A DNA stretch of 64,000 nucleotides from Halorhodospira halochloris (GTDB lineage: Bacteria > Pseudomonadota > Gammaproteobacteria > Nitrococcales > Halorhodospiraceae). The DNA is taken from NCBI RefSeq assembly GCF_002356555.2, contig NZ_AP017372.2, positions 992,001 to 1,056,000 on the forward strand, written 5' to 3'. The position numbers and the translations under genes are program-made. Shown in pieces: positions 16,727 through 27,850 of this stretch. The notes under the pieces were generated by a model. That model did not search any database. It saw only the letters and a list, made by a program, of their open reading frames with translations, and was not told where the DNA came from. Within the stretch, counting starts at the first letter, position 1; every line of letters starts with the position of its first letter.

Positions 16727-17098
16727 TCACTTCTCGCCGAGATAGCTGCGGACTACCTCGACCACATCAGAGGTTGAGAAAGGCTTGGTGATATAGTCGT
16801 TAGCTCCCATCGCCATACCCTTTTCACGTTCCACCTCGCGCCCCTTAGCGGTCAGCATGATAACTGGGAGTTGACTCCATTGCGGAGTCTGGCGGATGGT
16901 TTGACAAACCTCATAGCCATCTTTGCGGGGCATCATCACGTCGAGCAGTACCAGATCCGGTAGGTGCTCGTTTAGCGCGGCAATGGCCTGCTCGCCGTCT
17001 TCAGCGGTGCGCACACTGTAGCCCTGTTGCCGCATCAGGAACTGCAGCGAGAGGACAATGTTCTGTTCATCATCAACTATTAGTATTTCCTGGCTCAT
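16727..17098 (-). CDS. Single-domain response regulator (CheY-like)
   Basis: About 123 residues, a lone receiver domain: acidic pair in LIVDDEQN, phospho-acceptor Asp53 in LVLLDVMMPRKDGYEV, T in IMLTAKG and K in DYITKPFS. There is no DNA-binding output domain. The frame extends upstream, but ATG at 17098 (MSQEILIVDD) starts exactly at the receiver. It is in the same operon as the SLC5-type kinase, which lacks its own receiver, so it is a natural partner; how the signal reaches transcription is not visible here. Confidence 0.92.
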   Translation of the reverse strand: MSQEILIVDDEQNIVLSLQFLMRQQGYSVRTAEDGEQAIAALNEHLPDLVLLDVMMPRKDGYEVCQTIRQTPQWSQLPVIMLTAKGREVEREKGMAMGANDYITKPFSTSDVVEVVRSYLGEK

Positions 17099-17105
17099 GC
17101 TGCGC

Positions 17106-17357
17106 TCACTCTTCCTCCCGGCGCCGTTCACGCACCAGGACAATGACTAGACGGACGTTGTAGATGATGCCTGTAATAAAGGTAAGGGCAGCAAGACCGA
17201 TGAAGCTCTGTAACATCCACGCCTGCTCGGTCATATACGCCCCCCACAACAAGGCTATGGTCAACAAGCCTAGCGGTAGGCCGAATTTCATGATCCGCCG
17301 CAGCCAAATATCTTCCGGCAAGCGGCTGGAATTGTTCGAACGATTCGATTGTGCCAC
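17106..17357 (-). CDS. Small membrane protein of the sensor operon
   Basis: About 83 residues with two hydrophobic helices (FGLPLGLLTIALLWGAYM; FIGLAALTFITGIIYNVRLVIVLV) and a charged tail RERRREEE. The frame is open to TTG at 17417, but GTG at 17357 has GGGAGG just upstream and is preferred. It ends 7 bases before the response regulator start and is the first gene of this four-gene operon. No family assigned with confidence. Confidence 0.68.
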   Translation of the reverse strand: MAQSNRSNNSSRLPEDIWLRRIMKFGLPLGLLTIALLWGAYMTEQAWMLQSFIGLAALTFITGIIYNVRLVIVLVRERRREEE

Positions 17358-17514
17358 ATTACCTCCCAAACGGCGTTTACCAGCTGCATAATAGGCAGCC
17401 ACAAGGGTAGACTTCAACGCAATCTATTGGGACAACAATACTCATAAGATTAGTTGATAATAACTATAATAAATCGGCTGCGCCTAACACCGGCCCAGCT
17501 GAGCAGGAGGAGCA

Positions 17515-19647
17515 GTGCAACCACGTACCTTTGTTAGCGCAATGGTGCTGTTTGTCACCATGGCCCTGTGCGCCGTCACTATCATTGCGGTATATGGAGT
17601 GGCTGGTGCAGCTGAGGGCAGTGACGATAACCGTGCGGCTCTTGCCACCGCGGCTACCAGTGCTGTATTAGTCTGCATGTTCCTGGTTTGGTGGTCTTTG
17701 GAGAGGTATATGTTGCGGCCGCAGCGGCGCTTGGCGCGCAACGCTAGGGCACGGGTCGAATCGCGCAGCACCGAGAACTCCATAGCTTTGCCCGCCTCGC
17801 ACGCCGTCGCTGACCTTGCCGAAGCCTTCGAAGAGCTCGGAAATGCACTCAAGCAGGCCCGTGACGAGAGTGAGGCGGTGGCTAAACGGGCTACCGCCGA
17901 GGTCGATGAGCAGAAGGCGTGGCTAGAGACAATCCTCCAAGGCCTGCGTGAGGGCGTCTTGGTCTGCAATCGGCAACACCGCCTGTTGCTCTACAACAGG
18001 TCTGCACTGAATATACTCGGCAATCCGGAGTCTATTGGCTTGGGCCGCTCGGTTTTAGAGCTTATCTCCGGCGCCGCGCTCAAGCATACCCTTGCCCGGC
18101 TCGAGCACCGTTATGAGAGTGGAGTCAGCGCCCCAGGCGATCTGACGGCGCCGTTTGTGTGTAGCCGGGCCAATGCCCAGGGGTTGTTTCACGGGCGCAT
18201 GGCCCTGATCGACGATGGCCACGGCAGGATCAGCGGCTATCTGGTCACCCTTGAGGATATCTCTGCGCAGGTAAACCGCATGGCTCAGCGTGAGGCGGTA
18301 TATCGCGCCCTGAGCCGGGATCTGCGCGGAGTGGTTGCCAATCTGCGCGCAGCTGCCGAGGCGCTGGGTCATCCTGACATGAGTGCCGCCGAGCGCAGTT
18401 CATTCGACCGGGTGGTGCTGGATGAGAGTAACCGCCTAAGCCGCTATATCGATGAGCTGGCCGAGCACATCTCCCCTGATGAGGCGGGGGCATGGCCGTT
18501 AGCTGATGTCTATCTCGCCGATTTGATCCGCTGCCTCGAGGAGCGGCTGGCCGATACTCCCGATTTACAAATCACCCTGGTGGGGCAGCCACTGTGGATC
18601 TATGGCGATAGCCTGACCCTGCTCCAGGCGCTGGAGTGCCTGGTCCGGAATATCCACGCGCAAAGCGGGGCGACTAAGATCGTAGTTGAGACATTGCTCA
18701 GTGATCGGCGTGTCTACGTCGATATGCGCTGGCGTGGTCCGGCAATATCCGCCGCCGAACTTAATAGCTGGCTCGAGCAGCCCTGCGGCGAGGTCTCCTT
18801 CGGCGGTCAGCGGTTGATTGATGCCTTGGAGCGTCACGGCTGTGAGCCGTGGAGCTACGCCGATGAGCGTTCCGCGGAGGCCGTGTTGCGCCTGCCGCTG
18901 CTCGCCCCGGAGCGACCGCAGTTCCAGGCGCCCGACTCGGCGCCGCTGCCGGCACGTCCGGAGTTTTATGATTTTAAACTGATGCATGATCTGTCGACGG
19001 ATCATCAGTTCGCTAGCCGACCGCTTAATCAGTTGCGCTGCGTGGTATTTGACTGTGAGATGACCGGCCTCGACCCAGACGGCGGCGATGAGATTATCTC
19101 GATCGCCGGGGTGCGGGTGGTCAATCGGCGGGTTTTGACCGGTGAGACCTTCAACCGGATTATCGATCCGGGTCGGAGCATTCCCCCGGCGTCGGTGCGC
19201 TTTCACGGTTTGACCGATGAGGATGTACGCGGCCAACCGCCGATTGAGCAGGTTCTGCCCGAGTTTAAGCAGTTTGCCGGGGATGATGTGCTAGTAGCCC
19301 ATAATGCCGCCTTCGATATGAAGTTTTTGGCGGCCAAGGAGAAGTCAAGCGGGGTGCGGTTTGACAACCCGGTGCTCGACACACTCTTGTTGTCAGTCCT
19401 GCTCGATGGCGAAGAGGAAGACCATTCGCTGGACAACCTTTGTCAACGCTATTCGGTTACTATGTCGGGAAGACATACTGCGCTCGGTGATACATTGGCC
19501 ACAGCTGAGTTGCTGGTACGCCTATTCGAGCGGCTTGAGGCCCGTGGCTATAAGACGTTTGGCGAAGTGACCAAGGCCTCGCACATGGCCGCGGAGCTGC
19601 GCCACCGCTCGGCAGCGGTTAGCGCGCAACAGAGTGGATTCGCTTAA
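17515..19647 (+). CDS. DnaQ-like 3'-5' exonuclease fused to a degenerate sensor-kinase module
   Basis: A 710-residue two-part protein. Residues ~1-70 hold two membrane helices. Residues ~130-260 are PAS-like (LETILQGLREGVLVCNRQHR, VTLEDISAQV). Residues ~265-475 look like a worn histidine-kinase core without a clear phospho-histidine or ATP box. Residues ~500-695 are a DEDDh exonuclease: D and E in VVFDCEMTGLDPDG, D in VAHNAAFDMKFL, and H/D in GRHTALGDTLATAELL. It starts with GTG at 17515 after AGGAGG and is divergent from the sensor operon. Related exonucleases neighbour acetate-permease genes in pseudomonads; the substrate is unknown. Confidence 0.88.
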   Translation: MQPRTFVSAMVLFVTMALCAVTIIAVYGVAGAAEGSDDNRAALATAATSAVLVCMFLVWWSLERYMLRPQRRLARNARARVESRSTENSIALPASHAVADLAEAFEELGNALKQARDESEAVAKRATAEVDEQKAWLETILQGLREGVLVCNRQHRLLLYNRSALNILGNPESIGLGRSVLELISGAALKHTLARLEHRYESGVSAPGDLTAPFVCSRANAQGLFHGRMALIDDGHGRISGYLVTLEDISAQVNRMAQREAVYRALSRDLRGVVANLRAAAEALGHPDMSAAERSSFDRVVLDESNRLSRYIDELAEHISPDEAGAWPLADVYLADLIRCLEERLADTPDLQITLVGQPLWIYGDSLTLLQALECLVRNIHAQSGATKIVVETLLSDRRVYVDMRWRGPAISAAELNSWLEQPCGEVSFGGQRLIDALERHGCEPWSYADERSAEAVLRLPLLAPERPQFQAPDSAPLPARPEFYDFKLMHDLSTDHQFASRPLNQLRCVVFDCEMTGLDPDGGDEIISIAGVRVVNRRVLTGETFNRIIDPGRSIPPASVRFHGLTDEDVRGQPPIEQVLPEFKQFAGDDVLVAHNAAFDMKFLAAKEKSSGVRFDNPVLDTLLLSVLLDGEEEDHSLDNLCQRYSVTMSGRHTALGDTLATAELLVRLFERLEARGYKTFGEVTKASHMAAELRHRSAAVSAQQSGFA

Positions 19648-19658
19648 GAGGTAGACTA

Positions 19659-21194
19659 ATGAGCCGCAACGACAGTGGATCTGAGGGTGGTAAGGAGTCC
19701 GCGAGTGACGCCGGGGAGCTGGAGTTGGGGGATGAGTTAGAGGCCGGGGTGCGACGCTGGGGCAGTGATACCTCATTGGATGTGCCGCTGAGTGAGCGCC
19801 TCGACCGGATCCCGGTTACTTGCAGGGTGGATGATAAGATCCGCACCGCCCTAGAGGCGATGGATCGCGAGCGCATCGGCAGCGTGGTAGTGGTCGACGA
19901 TGATTTCGCCCCGGTTGGGGTCTTTACCCACAATGATCTGCTGCGCCGGGTTGCGCTACCCGAGCGCGACTTGGATGAGTCGATAGCCAATGTCATGACC
20001 CCTGACCCCATAGCGCTCGAGCCGTCGGCGTTCGCCTTTGAGGCGGCTATGCTGATGGCAGCGCACGGCATTCATCACGTCTGCGTCGTCGAAGACGGTG
20101 AACTACGCGGTGTTGTCTCGGAGCGTGATCTGTTCTCATTGCAGCGGGCAGGTTTGGTTAACCTGACCCGGACCATCCTCCATGCCGGCTCACTCGAGGC
20201 CCTATTCCCGCTGCAAGCAGATGTCCGCACTCTGGTTGGGCAGATGATCGCTCAGGGGGTGAAGGTCGGCCACATCCTGCAAATTATCACCCTTATCAAC
20301 GATCATATAGTCGAGCAGGTTATCAAGCTTTGCTTGCAAGATGCCGCAGAGGATCTGAGCGATATCCGCTTTACTTGGATAGCTTTCGGTAGTGAGGGGC
20401 GCAGAGAGCAGACCCTGCGCACTGATCAGGATAACGGAATCCTCTTTGAGGTGCCCGAGGGGGAATCGCCCGATGCTATTCGCGAGCGCCTACTGCCGGT
20501 CGCGCGACATGTTAACGAGGCGCTTGCCGAGTGTGGCTACGATCTTTGTCCCGGCGACATTATGGCCGGCAATCCAGAGTGCTGTCTGAGCTTTGCAGAG
20601 TGGCAGCAGCGGTTTAGCCGCTGGATCGATCAGGGGACCCCTGAGCATCTGCTCAAAGCGGCGATATTTTTCGACTTCCGTGCTATCAGCGGGCCGTCGG
20701 AGCCGGTTGAGAGACTGCGCGAGTGGTTGCTACAGCGTACCGCAAGTAACAGCCGTTTTCGCCGCCAGATGGCGGCCAACGCCTTGCAAAATCGGCCACC
20801 ATTGGGCTGGCTGCGCGATTTCGTCACCTATGGGCGGGGCCGTGATCGCGGCACACTGGATCTTAAGCTAAACGGCGTAACTCCGTTCACTGATGCGGCG
20901 CGTATATTTATGCTCGCCAACGGCTTAACCGCGACCAACACGCTCGATCGGCTGGATCAGGCGGTGCGAGCCGGGCGTTTGGATAGCGCAGATGTCTCCG
21001 CTTGGCGGATTGCCTACGAATATATTCAGTCCATGCGTGTTCGCAAGCAGCATGAGCAGATTATGGCCGGTAGCGAGCCAGGCAATCGAGTCTCCCCGGA
21101 TGAACTCAATGAGCTTGATCGTCGCATCCTCAAGGAGGTCTTTCGGGCTACCCGCAAGTTGCAGGCGAAGTTGGCGAGTGATTATCAGCTCTAG
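19659..21194 (+). CDS. CBS-pair / DUF294 putative nucleotidyltransferase
   Basis: A 511-residue cytoplasmic protein. After an acidic N-terminus there is a CBS domain pair (~55-170; GSVVVVDDDFAPVGVFTHND, HHVCVVEDGELRGVVSERD). A DUF294 nucleotidyltransferase-like domain follows, with the signature GSEGRREQTLRTDQDNG, which resembles GlnD/GlnE-type active sites. The DUF294 C-terminal helical region completes it. The N-terminal cyclic-nucleotide domain found in many relatives is absent. It is 11 bases after the exonuclease and upstream of the symporter genes. This arrangement is conserved with acetate-type permeases in other gammaproteobacteria. The likely role is nucleotidylation or second-messenger control of uptake, unproven. 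Confidence 0.9.
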   Translation: MSRNDSGSEGGKESASDAGELELGDELEAGVRRWGSDTSLDVPLSERLDRIPVTCRVDDKIRTALEAMDRERIGSVVVVDDDFAPVGVFTHNDLLRRVALPERDLDESIANVMTPDPIALEPSAFAFEAAMLMAAHGIHHVCVVEDGELRGVVSERDLFSLQRAGLVNLTRTILHAGSLEALFPLQADVRTLVGQMIAQGVKVGHILQIITLINDHIVEQVIKLCLQDAAEDLSDIRFTWIAFGSEGRREQTLRTDQDNGILFEVPEGESPDAIRERLLPVARHVNEALAECGYDLCPGDIMAGNPECCLSFAEWQQRFSRWIDQGTPEHLLKAAIFFDFRAISGPSEPVERLREWLLQRTASNSRFRRQMAANALQNRPPLGWLRDFVTYGRGRDRGTLDLKLNGVTPFTDAARIFMLANGLTATNTLDRLDQAVRAGRLDSADVSAWRIAYEYIQSMRVRKQHEQIMAGSEPGNRVSPDELNELDRRILKEVFRATRKLQAKLASDYQL

Positions 21195-21346
21195 GGTGCC
21201 TTTAAAAACTTCGCCGGTGCTACCATCCGCCCCGGTGTGGAGGACGCCGTGGATCCATCCCTGGAGGCTTCATGGCGCCATCCCTGGCGCCAAGACCTCC
21301 ACACCGGGGCGGATGGTGGCACCGGCGAAGTTTTAGAGGTTCCCTC
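21194..21346. repeat. Palindromic element, copy D
   Basis: The stem ACTTCGCCGGTGCTACCAT pairs with its complement at about 21311-21330, with one mismatch. Ends GGGTGCCTTTAAAA and TTTTAGAGGTTCCC pair imperfectly. The core is forward. It begins at the stop codon of the DUF294 gene: the TAG is followed directly by the terminal repeat. Confidence 0.85.
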
Positions 21347-21349
21347 TAG

Positions 21350-21733
21350 GGGTTTGGGTCTATCCTGGGACTGTTTAGGGTCTAGCAGGAGGGCTATCTT
21401 GGCAGAGATTGCGCGCGCGATTGCAAAAAATCACAAAAAAATTTGCTTGTTGGGTTGTAGTGAGGTCGATCAAACGGCAAAGTATAGCGGGCTGGGTGAA
21501 TCTGCTCTCAGCATGCCATATATCGTAGCAATAAGGGTAAATTAGGCAACACATATAAGGAAAAGAAATGACAACAATAAGACTCATCAGTGGGTGATTA
21601 GTAGATCTTTTGGTTGTCATTGCTTTGCCTTATTGTTGAGCTCATAAGCGAAAAAAGAAAAACGATAAGCGGAAGGAGCCGCACCTCGATAGTTGCGCCT
21701 AAAATTATTATAAAGCTAGATGGAGGAAGGCTT
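21350..21733 (+). other. Leader/promoter region of the symporter operon
   Basis: About 380 bases without a convincing gene, AT-richer than its surroundings. It holds A-tracts near 21425-21440, and a 9-bp inverted repeat AATGACAAC (21567-21575) with GTTGTCATT (21613-21621). A GGAGGAAGG ribosome site precedes the ATG at 21734. It probably contains the promoter for the two transport genes; no box can be named with confidence. Confidence 0.45.
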
Positions 21734-22066
21734 ATGTCTGATGAAAATGACATCAGCGGCGGCGGGGGTAGCAACCCGCAGGATGCAGGAGGAGGCTCCA
21801 CTGGGCTTACCGACGAGAAGCGCAGGGAGTATTGGAAGAAAAACCTCACGGTCATTGGTATTTTGATGGGTATTTGGGCCTTTGTCCCACTAGTGCTCGG
21901 TATTCTGCTTGGTCCGACACTCAATGAGATAGGCTCCATAGGCGGTTACCCACTGGGCTTTTTCGTTGCTCAGCAGGGATCTATTTACGTCTTCCTGGCG
22001 TTGATCTTTTTCTACGCCTGGTACATGAACCGTCTCGACCGCCAGTTCGGCGTCGAAGAAGACTGA
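21734..22066 (+). CDS. DUF4212 small subunit of sodium/solute symporter
   Basis: About 110 residues: a Gly/Ser-rich N-terminus, then two helices (LTVIGILMGIWAFVPLVLGI; GSIYVFLALIFFYAWYMN) with the family signature GYPLGFFVAQQGSIYVF and ending MNRLDRQFGVEED. DUF4212 proteins are obligate small partners of VC2705-type symporters, and one follows 23 bases downstream. The frame is open back to 21614, but ATG at 21734 has GGAGGAAGG upstream and fits the family. Inner membrane. Confidence 0.92.
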   Translation: MSDENDISGGGGSNPQDAGGGSTGLTDEKRREYWKKNLTVIGILMGIWAFVPLVLGILLGPTLNEIGSIGGYPLGFFVAQQGSIYVFLALIFFYAWYMNRLDRQFGVEED

Positions 22067-22089
22067 TCTGACCGGAGGGAAGCCGCATT

Positions 22090-23886
22090 ATGGATGCACA
22101 ACAGATAATGAACCTCAGCGTCGTAGGTCTTACCTTCGCGCTGTATATCGGAATCGCCATCTGGGCCCGCACCGGGAGTACGGCTGAGTTTTACGTCGCC
22201 GGTAAGGGGGTTAACCCAGTTGCCAACGGCATGGCGACTGCAGCTGACTGGATGTCGGCGGCCAGCTTTATCTCCATGGCCGGCCTAATCGCCTTCCTCG
22301 GCTACTCGGGGGGCGCCTATCTAATGGGCTGGACTGGCGGCTATGTGCTCATGGCACTGCTTCTTGCGCCATATTTGCGCAAGTTCGGCAAGTTTACCGT
22401 GCCGGAGTTCATAGGTGATCGCTTTTACTCCAACGCCGCCCGCGTGATCGCTGTTATCGCGTTGCTGGCGATGTCGATTACCTACGTTATCGGCCAGATG
22501 CGCGGCGTCGGGATCGCCTTCTCCAACATCCTGGAGGTCCCGCTGTGGATAGGCTTGGTCTCAGGTATGGCTGTGGTCTTCATCTACGCCGTATTTGGTG
22601 GGATGAAGGGCATCACCTATACCCAGATCGCCCAGTATGTTGTCATGATCTTCGCCTATACGGTGCCCGCGGTGTTCATTTCGTTGACCATCACCGGTGT
22701 GCCGATACCGCAGATTGGCCTCGGCAGCACTACCGAGGCGGCCGGTGAGAGTGTTCATATTATCCAGGCGCTGGATAGGACATTGGTCGAGATCGGTTTT
22801 GCCCCCTATAGCGAGTTGGCCAACATGAGCATGCTCAATATGTTCATGCTTACCCTCTCGCTGATGATCGGTACTGCTGGTCTGCCGCACGTTATCATCC
22901 GCTTCTTTACCGTGCCGCGGATGCGCGATGCGCGCCGTTCGGCCGGGTGGGCACTGTTCTTTATCGCCATCCTCTACACCACCGCGCCGGCGGTAGGTGC
23001 AATGGCGATGTGGAATATGCTCAACACCACCATCGAGGACCCGACCGAGGTTTGGGATAATCGCGAAGCCCTAGCCGAGCCTGGTGCGTGGATGGCGTAC
23101 GATGAGCAGCCGAGCTGGATGGAGCACTGGGCTGGTACCGGGTTGCTCGATATTGAGGATAAGAACGAAGACGGCCATCTGCAGTACTATAACGAAGATG
23201 ACGAGGAGATGGCTAAGTTCGCTGAGGAGCACGGCTGGGAAGGCTCGGAGCTGGATATCGACCGCGATATCATCGTCCTCGCCAACCCGCAGATCGCCAA
23301 CCTAAACCCGATAGTTGTTGCCTTGGTGGCAGCTGGTGGTATTGCCGCGGCGCTCTCTACGGCGGCCGGATTGCTGCTGGCTATATCCTCGGCGGTATCC
23401 CACGACTTGCTTAAAGGGGTATTCATGCCGCGGATAACCGAGAAGCAGGAGATGCTCGCAGCCCGTATCAGCATGGCTGTGGCTATACTCTTCGCCGGTT
23501 ATCTCGGTCTTAACCCACCAGGTTTTGCCGCCGAGGTCGTGGCGCTGGCGTTTGGGCTGGCTGCAGCTAGCCTGTTCCCGACGCTGATGATGGGCATCTT
23601 CATGGCGAAGATGAACAAGCAGGGTGCAATCGCCGGTATGCTGGTCGGTCTGTTTAGTACGCTGCTCTATATCTTCATCTACAAGGGCTTCTTCTTCTTC
23701 CCGGAGACGGCCCTACTGCCTGATGAAGAGGCCTACTGGCTGTTTGGTCTTAATACGACCAGCTTTGGTGCGGTAGGTGCGGTGCTGAACTTTATTGCGG
23801 CATACGTCGTATCTAAGCTGACAGCGCCACCGCCGAAGGAGATCCAGCAGCTCGTCGAGAACATCCGCGTACCTAAGGCGGATTGA
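22090..23886 (+). CDS. Sodium/solute symporter (VC2705/ActP-like, probable acetate permease)
   Basis: A 598-residue SLC5-family permease of about 13 helices. It has GSTAEFYVAGKGVNPVANGM, ATAADWMSAASFISMAGLIA and FGGMKGITYTQIAQYVVMIF, all typical of ActP-like symporters. A long hydrophilic insertion at ~315-395 carries an EF-hand-like loop, DKNEDGHLQYYN, in an acidic setting (NEDDEEMAKFAEEH). It is preceded by its DUF4212 partner and followed by a strong terminator and convergent acs. Acetate or another short acid is the likely substrate, by context. Confidence 0.9.
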   Translation: MDAQQIMNLSVVGLTFALYIGIAIWARTGSTAEFYVAGKGVNPVANGMATAADWMSAASFISMAGLIAFLGYSGGAYLMGWTGGYVLMALLLAPYLRKFGKFTVPEFIGDRFYSNAARVIAVIALLAMSITYVIGQMRGVGIAFSNILEVPLWIGLVSGMAVVFIYAVFGGMKGITYTQIAQYVVMIFAYTVPAVFISLTITGVPIPQIGLGSTTEAAGESVHIIQALDRTLVEIGFAPYSELANMSMLNMFMLTLSLMIGTAGLPHVIIRFFTVPRMRDARRSAGWALFFIAILYTTAPAVGAMAMWNMLNTTIEDPTEVWDNREALAEPGAWMAYDEQPSWMEHWAGTGLLDIEDKNEDGHLQYYNEDDEEMAKFAEEHGWEGSELDIDRDIIVLANPQIANLNPIVVALVAAGGIAAALSTAAGLLLAISSAVSHDLLKGVFMPRITEKQEMLAARISMAVAILFAGYLGLNPPGFAAEVVALAFGLAAASLFPTLMMGIFMAKMNKQGAIAGMLVGLFSTLLYIFIYKGFFFFPETALLPDEEAYWLFGLNTTSFGAVGAVLNFIAAYVVSKLTAPPPKEIQQLVENIRVPKAD

Positions 23887-23938
23887 TCCTCGAGCGGCGG
23901 TAAATACCCCTTCCGCCAGTGCGGGGAAGGAGTGAGAG

Positions 23939-23975
23939 AAGAGGGGCGGGCCGTAACGGTCCGCCCCTCTTGTTT
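23939..23975 (+). terminator. Rho-independent terminator after the symporter
   Basis: A 13-bp stem, AGAGGGGCGGGCC with GGTCCGCCCCTCT (one G-U pair) and a small loop, followed by TGTTTGTGTGTG, lies about 55 bases past the symporter stop. Confidence 0.8.
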
Positions 23976-24033
23976 GTGTGTGGGCAACTAAGTGGCTCAG
24001 GGGGAAAATTCGAGAGACGGACTTGTGGAAGGT

Positions 24034-24057
24034 CCCCCGGGTAGAGTTACCCGGGGG
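24034..24057 (-). terminator. Hairpin after acs, possible terminator
   Basis: A perfect 10-bp stem, CCCCCGGGTA and TACCCGGGGG with a four-base loop, lies 13 bases past the acs stop on the minus strand. No strong U-run follows, so its strength is uncertain. Confidence 0.55.
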
Positions 24058-24069
24058 CAATGAGGGATG

Positions 24070-26007
<1,938 letters not shown>

Positions 26008-26353
26008 CTTAAACTACTCCTCCTGACAGATTCTCAATTCTGCCGTCTTCTGGTGACGGCTAACGGAAAGGTAACACGATAAGCCGTCGAGCGTTACGGG
26101 TGTATTGAGATGGATTGCTTTCATTGAATCTGTTGTGGATGCCAGTACGGTTTTACTCCTATACCAAGCCCACGATTGCCCCCTGATTGTAAACGTGCAA
26201 AAGGCTTTCAGCATCAAAGATAGTAACTTAACAGGCATTGTATAGTCATGACTGATTCAGGGCCTTGTCAGGAAAAGGTGATTTTATGTTGACGTGGATG
26301 GTGGATAGGTTCATATTAAATCGGTATGGGAATATCTAGGCAGGCGGCTTGCT
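26008..26353. other. Divergent intergenic region acs / TraF-like gene
   Basis: About 345 bases, AT-richer than the flanks, without a supported gene. It must contain the acs promoter; none is recognisable. A small GCCGTC hairpin lies near 26040-26060. A candidate sigma-70 promoter faces the plus-strand gene. Confidence 0.4.
26289..26317 (+). promoter_or_regulatory. Candidate sigma-70 promoter
   Basis: TTGACG (26289) and CATATT (26312) are spaced by 17 bases, 36 bases upstream of the TraF-like start codon. Sequence match only. Confidence 0.35.
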
Positions 26354-27709
26354 ATGTGTACCAACAAGGTTGTAGGTAGATGGATCGCGGGCGGTGATGT
26401 TGCTCGCTCTTACCTGAGGCCGGAGGGCAGATACCTCCTGCTATCTGGTGTCTTGGCTTTGTCCTATCTCATTTCTTCATCGGCTGCGGCTGCTGCAGGG
26501 CCTGGATTGGCTACAGGACCTGGGTTGGTCTATGGCGATGGGACCCACACTGGTTCGCTTCACACTAGCTTGGCGAATCCGGCAGGTACGCCAGCTTCAC
26601 CTCGGGTTGGGGTGCAGTTTGGGGCTAATGTCGGCTTTGGTTATGAGTTGGGTGATATGAATCAAATCATTGACAGTGTTGATGAGGTGATGGATCTGCT
26701 GGATAAAGAGTTTGAGTCTTTCAGCGAAGCCAAAGAGGGAGTTGATGCATTAGATGATGTGTTGAAACAGCTGGGCGAGCATGGGCGTGGCAAGCTAAGA
26801 GCAGGCGGATCTGTGCCCATAGTTGTAGGTCGGGCTGACGCAGGGTGGGCACTTGGAATAGAGCTTGGCAGCGATTTTTCTGCAGGGTTCAGTGTTCTCG
26901 ACGACCCTTTGAGGGTGGAAAATAATGAAGTAAAAACCGAAACCTCGCTTTATTTAAAAGGAGCCCAGGTTCAAAGATTGTCTCTAGCGCCCGGGTTAAA
27001 GGTTGCCGATTGGGATGGTAGGAATTTGTATGTTGGCGCAAGGGTCAATTATTATAGCGCTGATATGTATAAAACTGTTGTTCCCCTTGATGGGCAGGAT
27101 GGAGATGACTTTGAGATAGTTAGCGATGAATTAGATCGGCAAGTTAATTCTTCAACAGCATTGGGTTTTGATTTGGGCGCTGTGTATCAAACTAGCTATT
27201 TTCGTGGCGGCGTTACTTGGTTGAATGTCAATGAGCCGGAATTTGATTTTCCGTCCGTTGGGGTAGGTTGCGGGCAGATCGCGGATGCCAGCCAAAAAAG
27301 AAATTGTGAAGCTGCTCAATACTTTGGAGACCGAATTAGCTTGCAGGAGACTTGGAAGCTTAACGATCAGGCACGGGGGGAATTAGCCCTGCACGACCCA
27401 AGTCAGCGTCTCGTGCTATCGGCTAGTTACGATTTTAATACAGTCCGTGATGTTAGTGGTGATGAGTACCAGTGGTTAGCCATGAGCGCTTCTTACCGCC
27501 TGCCTTGGTATCTTAAATGGATTCCAGATATGAGGGTAGGATATCGAGAGAATCAGGCTGGATCAGAACTGAGTTATTACAGCTTGGGGCTGACATGGCT
27601 GGGGGTTTTGTCGTTGGATGCTGCGTTGAGTGATCAGACTATCGACCATGATGGAGACAGTTGGCCTCGCAGTGCCATGGTGAACATAGGGCTCCAGATG
27701 AGATTTTAG
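26354..27709 (+). CDS. TraF-like (TraF_2 family) outer-membrane beta-barrel protein
   Basis: A 451-residue exported protein. A signal peptide (LLLSGVLALSYLISSSAAAAA) precedes GPGLVYGDGTHTGSLHTSLANPAGTP, the Asn-Pro-Ala opening typical of the TraF_2/FadL-like family annotated as conjugal transfer protein TraF. Alternating strands follow, with ASYDFNTVRDVSGDEYQWLAMSASYR near the end and a terminal aromatic, MRF, as in outer-membrane barrels. No conjugation genes are nearby, so a transfer role is unlikely; the family also contains housekeeping barrels. Codon and base use is more AT-rich than the neighbours. Confidence 0.8.
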   Translation: MCTNKVVGRWIAGGDVARSYLRPEGRYLLLSGVLALSYLISSSAAAAAGPGLATGPGLVYGDGTHTGSLHTSLANPAGTPASPRVGVQFGANVGFGYELGDMNQIIDSVDEVMDLLDKEFESFSEAKEGVDALDDVLKQLGEHGRGKLRAGGSVPIVVGRADAGWALGIELGSDFSAGFSVLDDPLRVENNEVKTETSLYLKGAQVQRLSLAPGLKVADWDGRNLYVGARVNYYSADMYKTVVPLDGQDGDDFEIVSDELDRQVNSSTALGFDLGAVYQTSYFRGGVTWLNVNEPEFDFPSVGVGCGQIADASQKRNCEAAQYFGDRISLQETWKLNDQARGELALHDPSQRLVLSASYDFNTVRDVSGDEYQWLAMSASYRLPWYLKWIPDMRVGYRENQAGSELSYYSLGLTWLGVLSLDAALSDQTIDHDGDSWPRSAMVNIGLQMRF

Positions 27710-27850
27710 TAGGGCCTTCTGTGCAGATGTTTTGTCCTCCGGTGGTGGGACTAGGGTATGCAGAGCAGCAGAAGGCACGAACCAAGTACCGCGTACGATT
27801 TAAGAGAAATAGTTATGGGTTACGCCAAAAAAGCTGAGGGGCATAACAAA

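Noticed and set aside
21350-21500. Sigma-54 promoter (TTGGCAGAGATTGC) before the symporter operon
   Set aside because: Spacing between the GG and GC elements does not fit the -24/-12 pattern.
26014-26238. A 74-codon minus-strand frame upstream of acs
   Set aside because: No family resemblance, poor start context and overlap with the expected acs leader.
26354-27709. Conjugation locus suggested by the TraF-like protein
   Set aside because: No other transfer, relaxase or type IV secretion genes nearby; the TraF_2 family is common in chromosomes.
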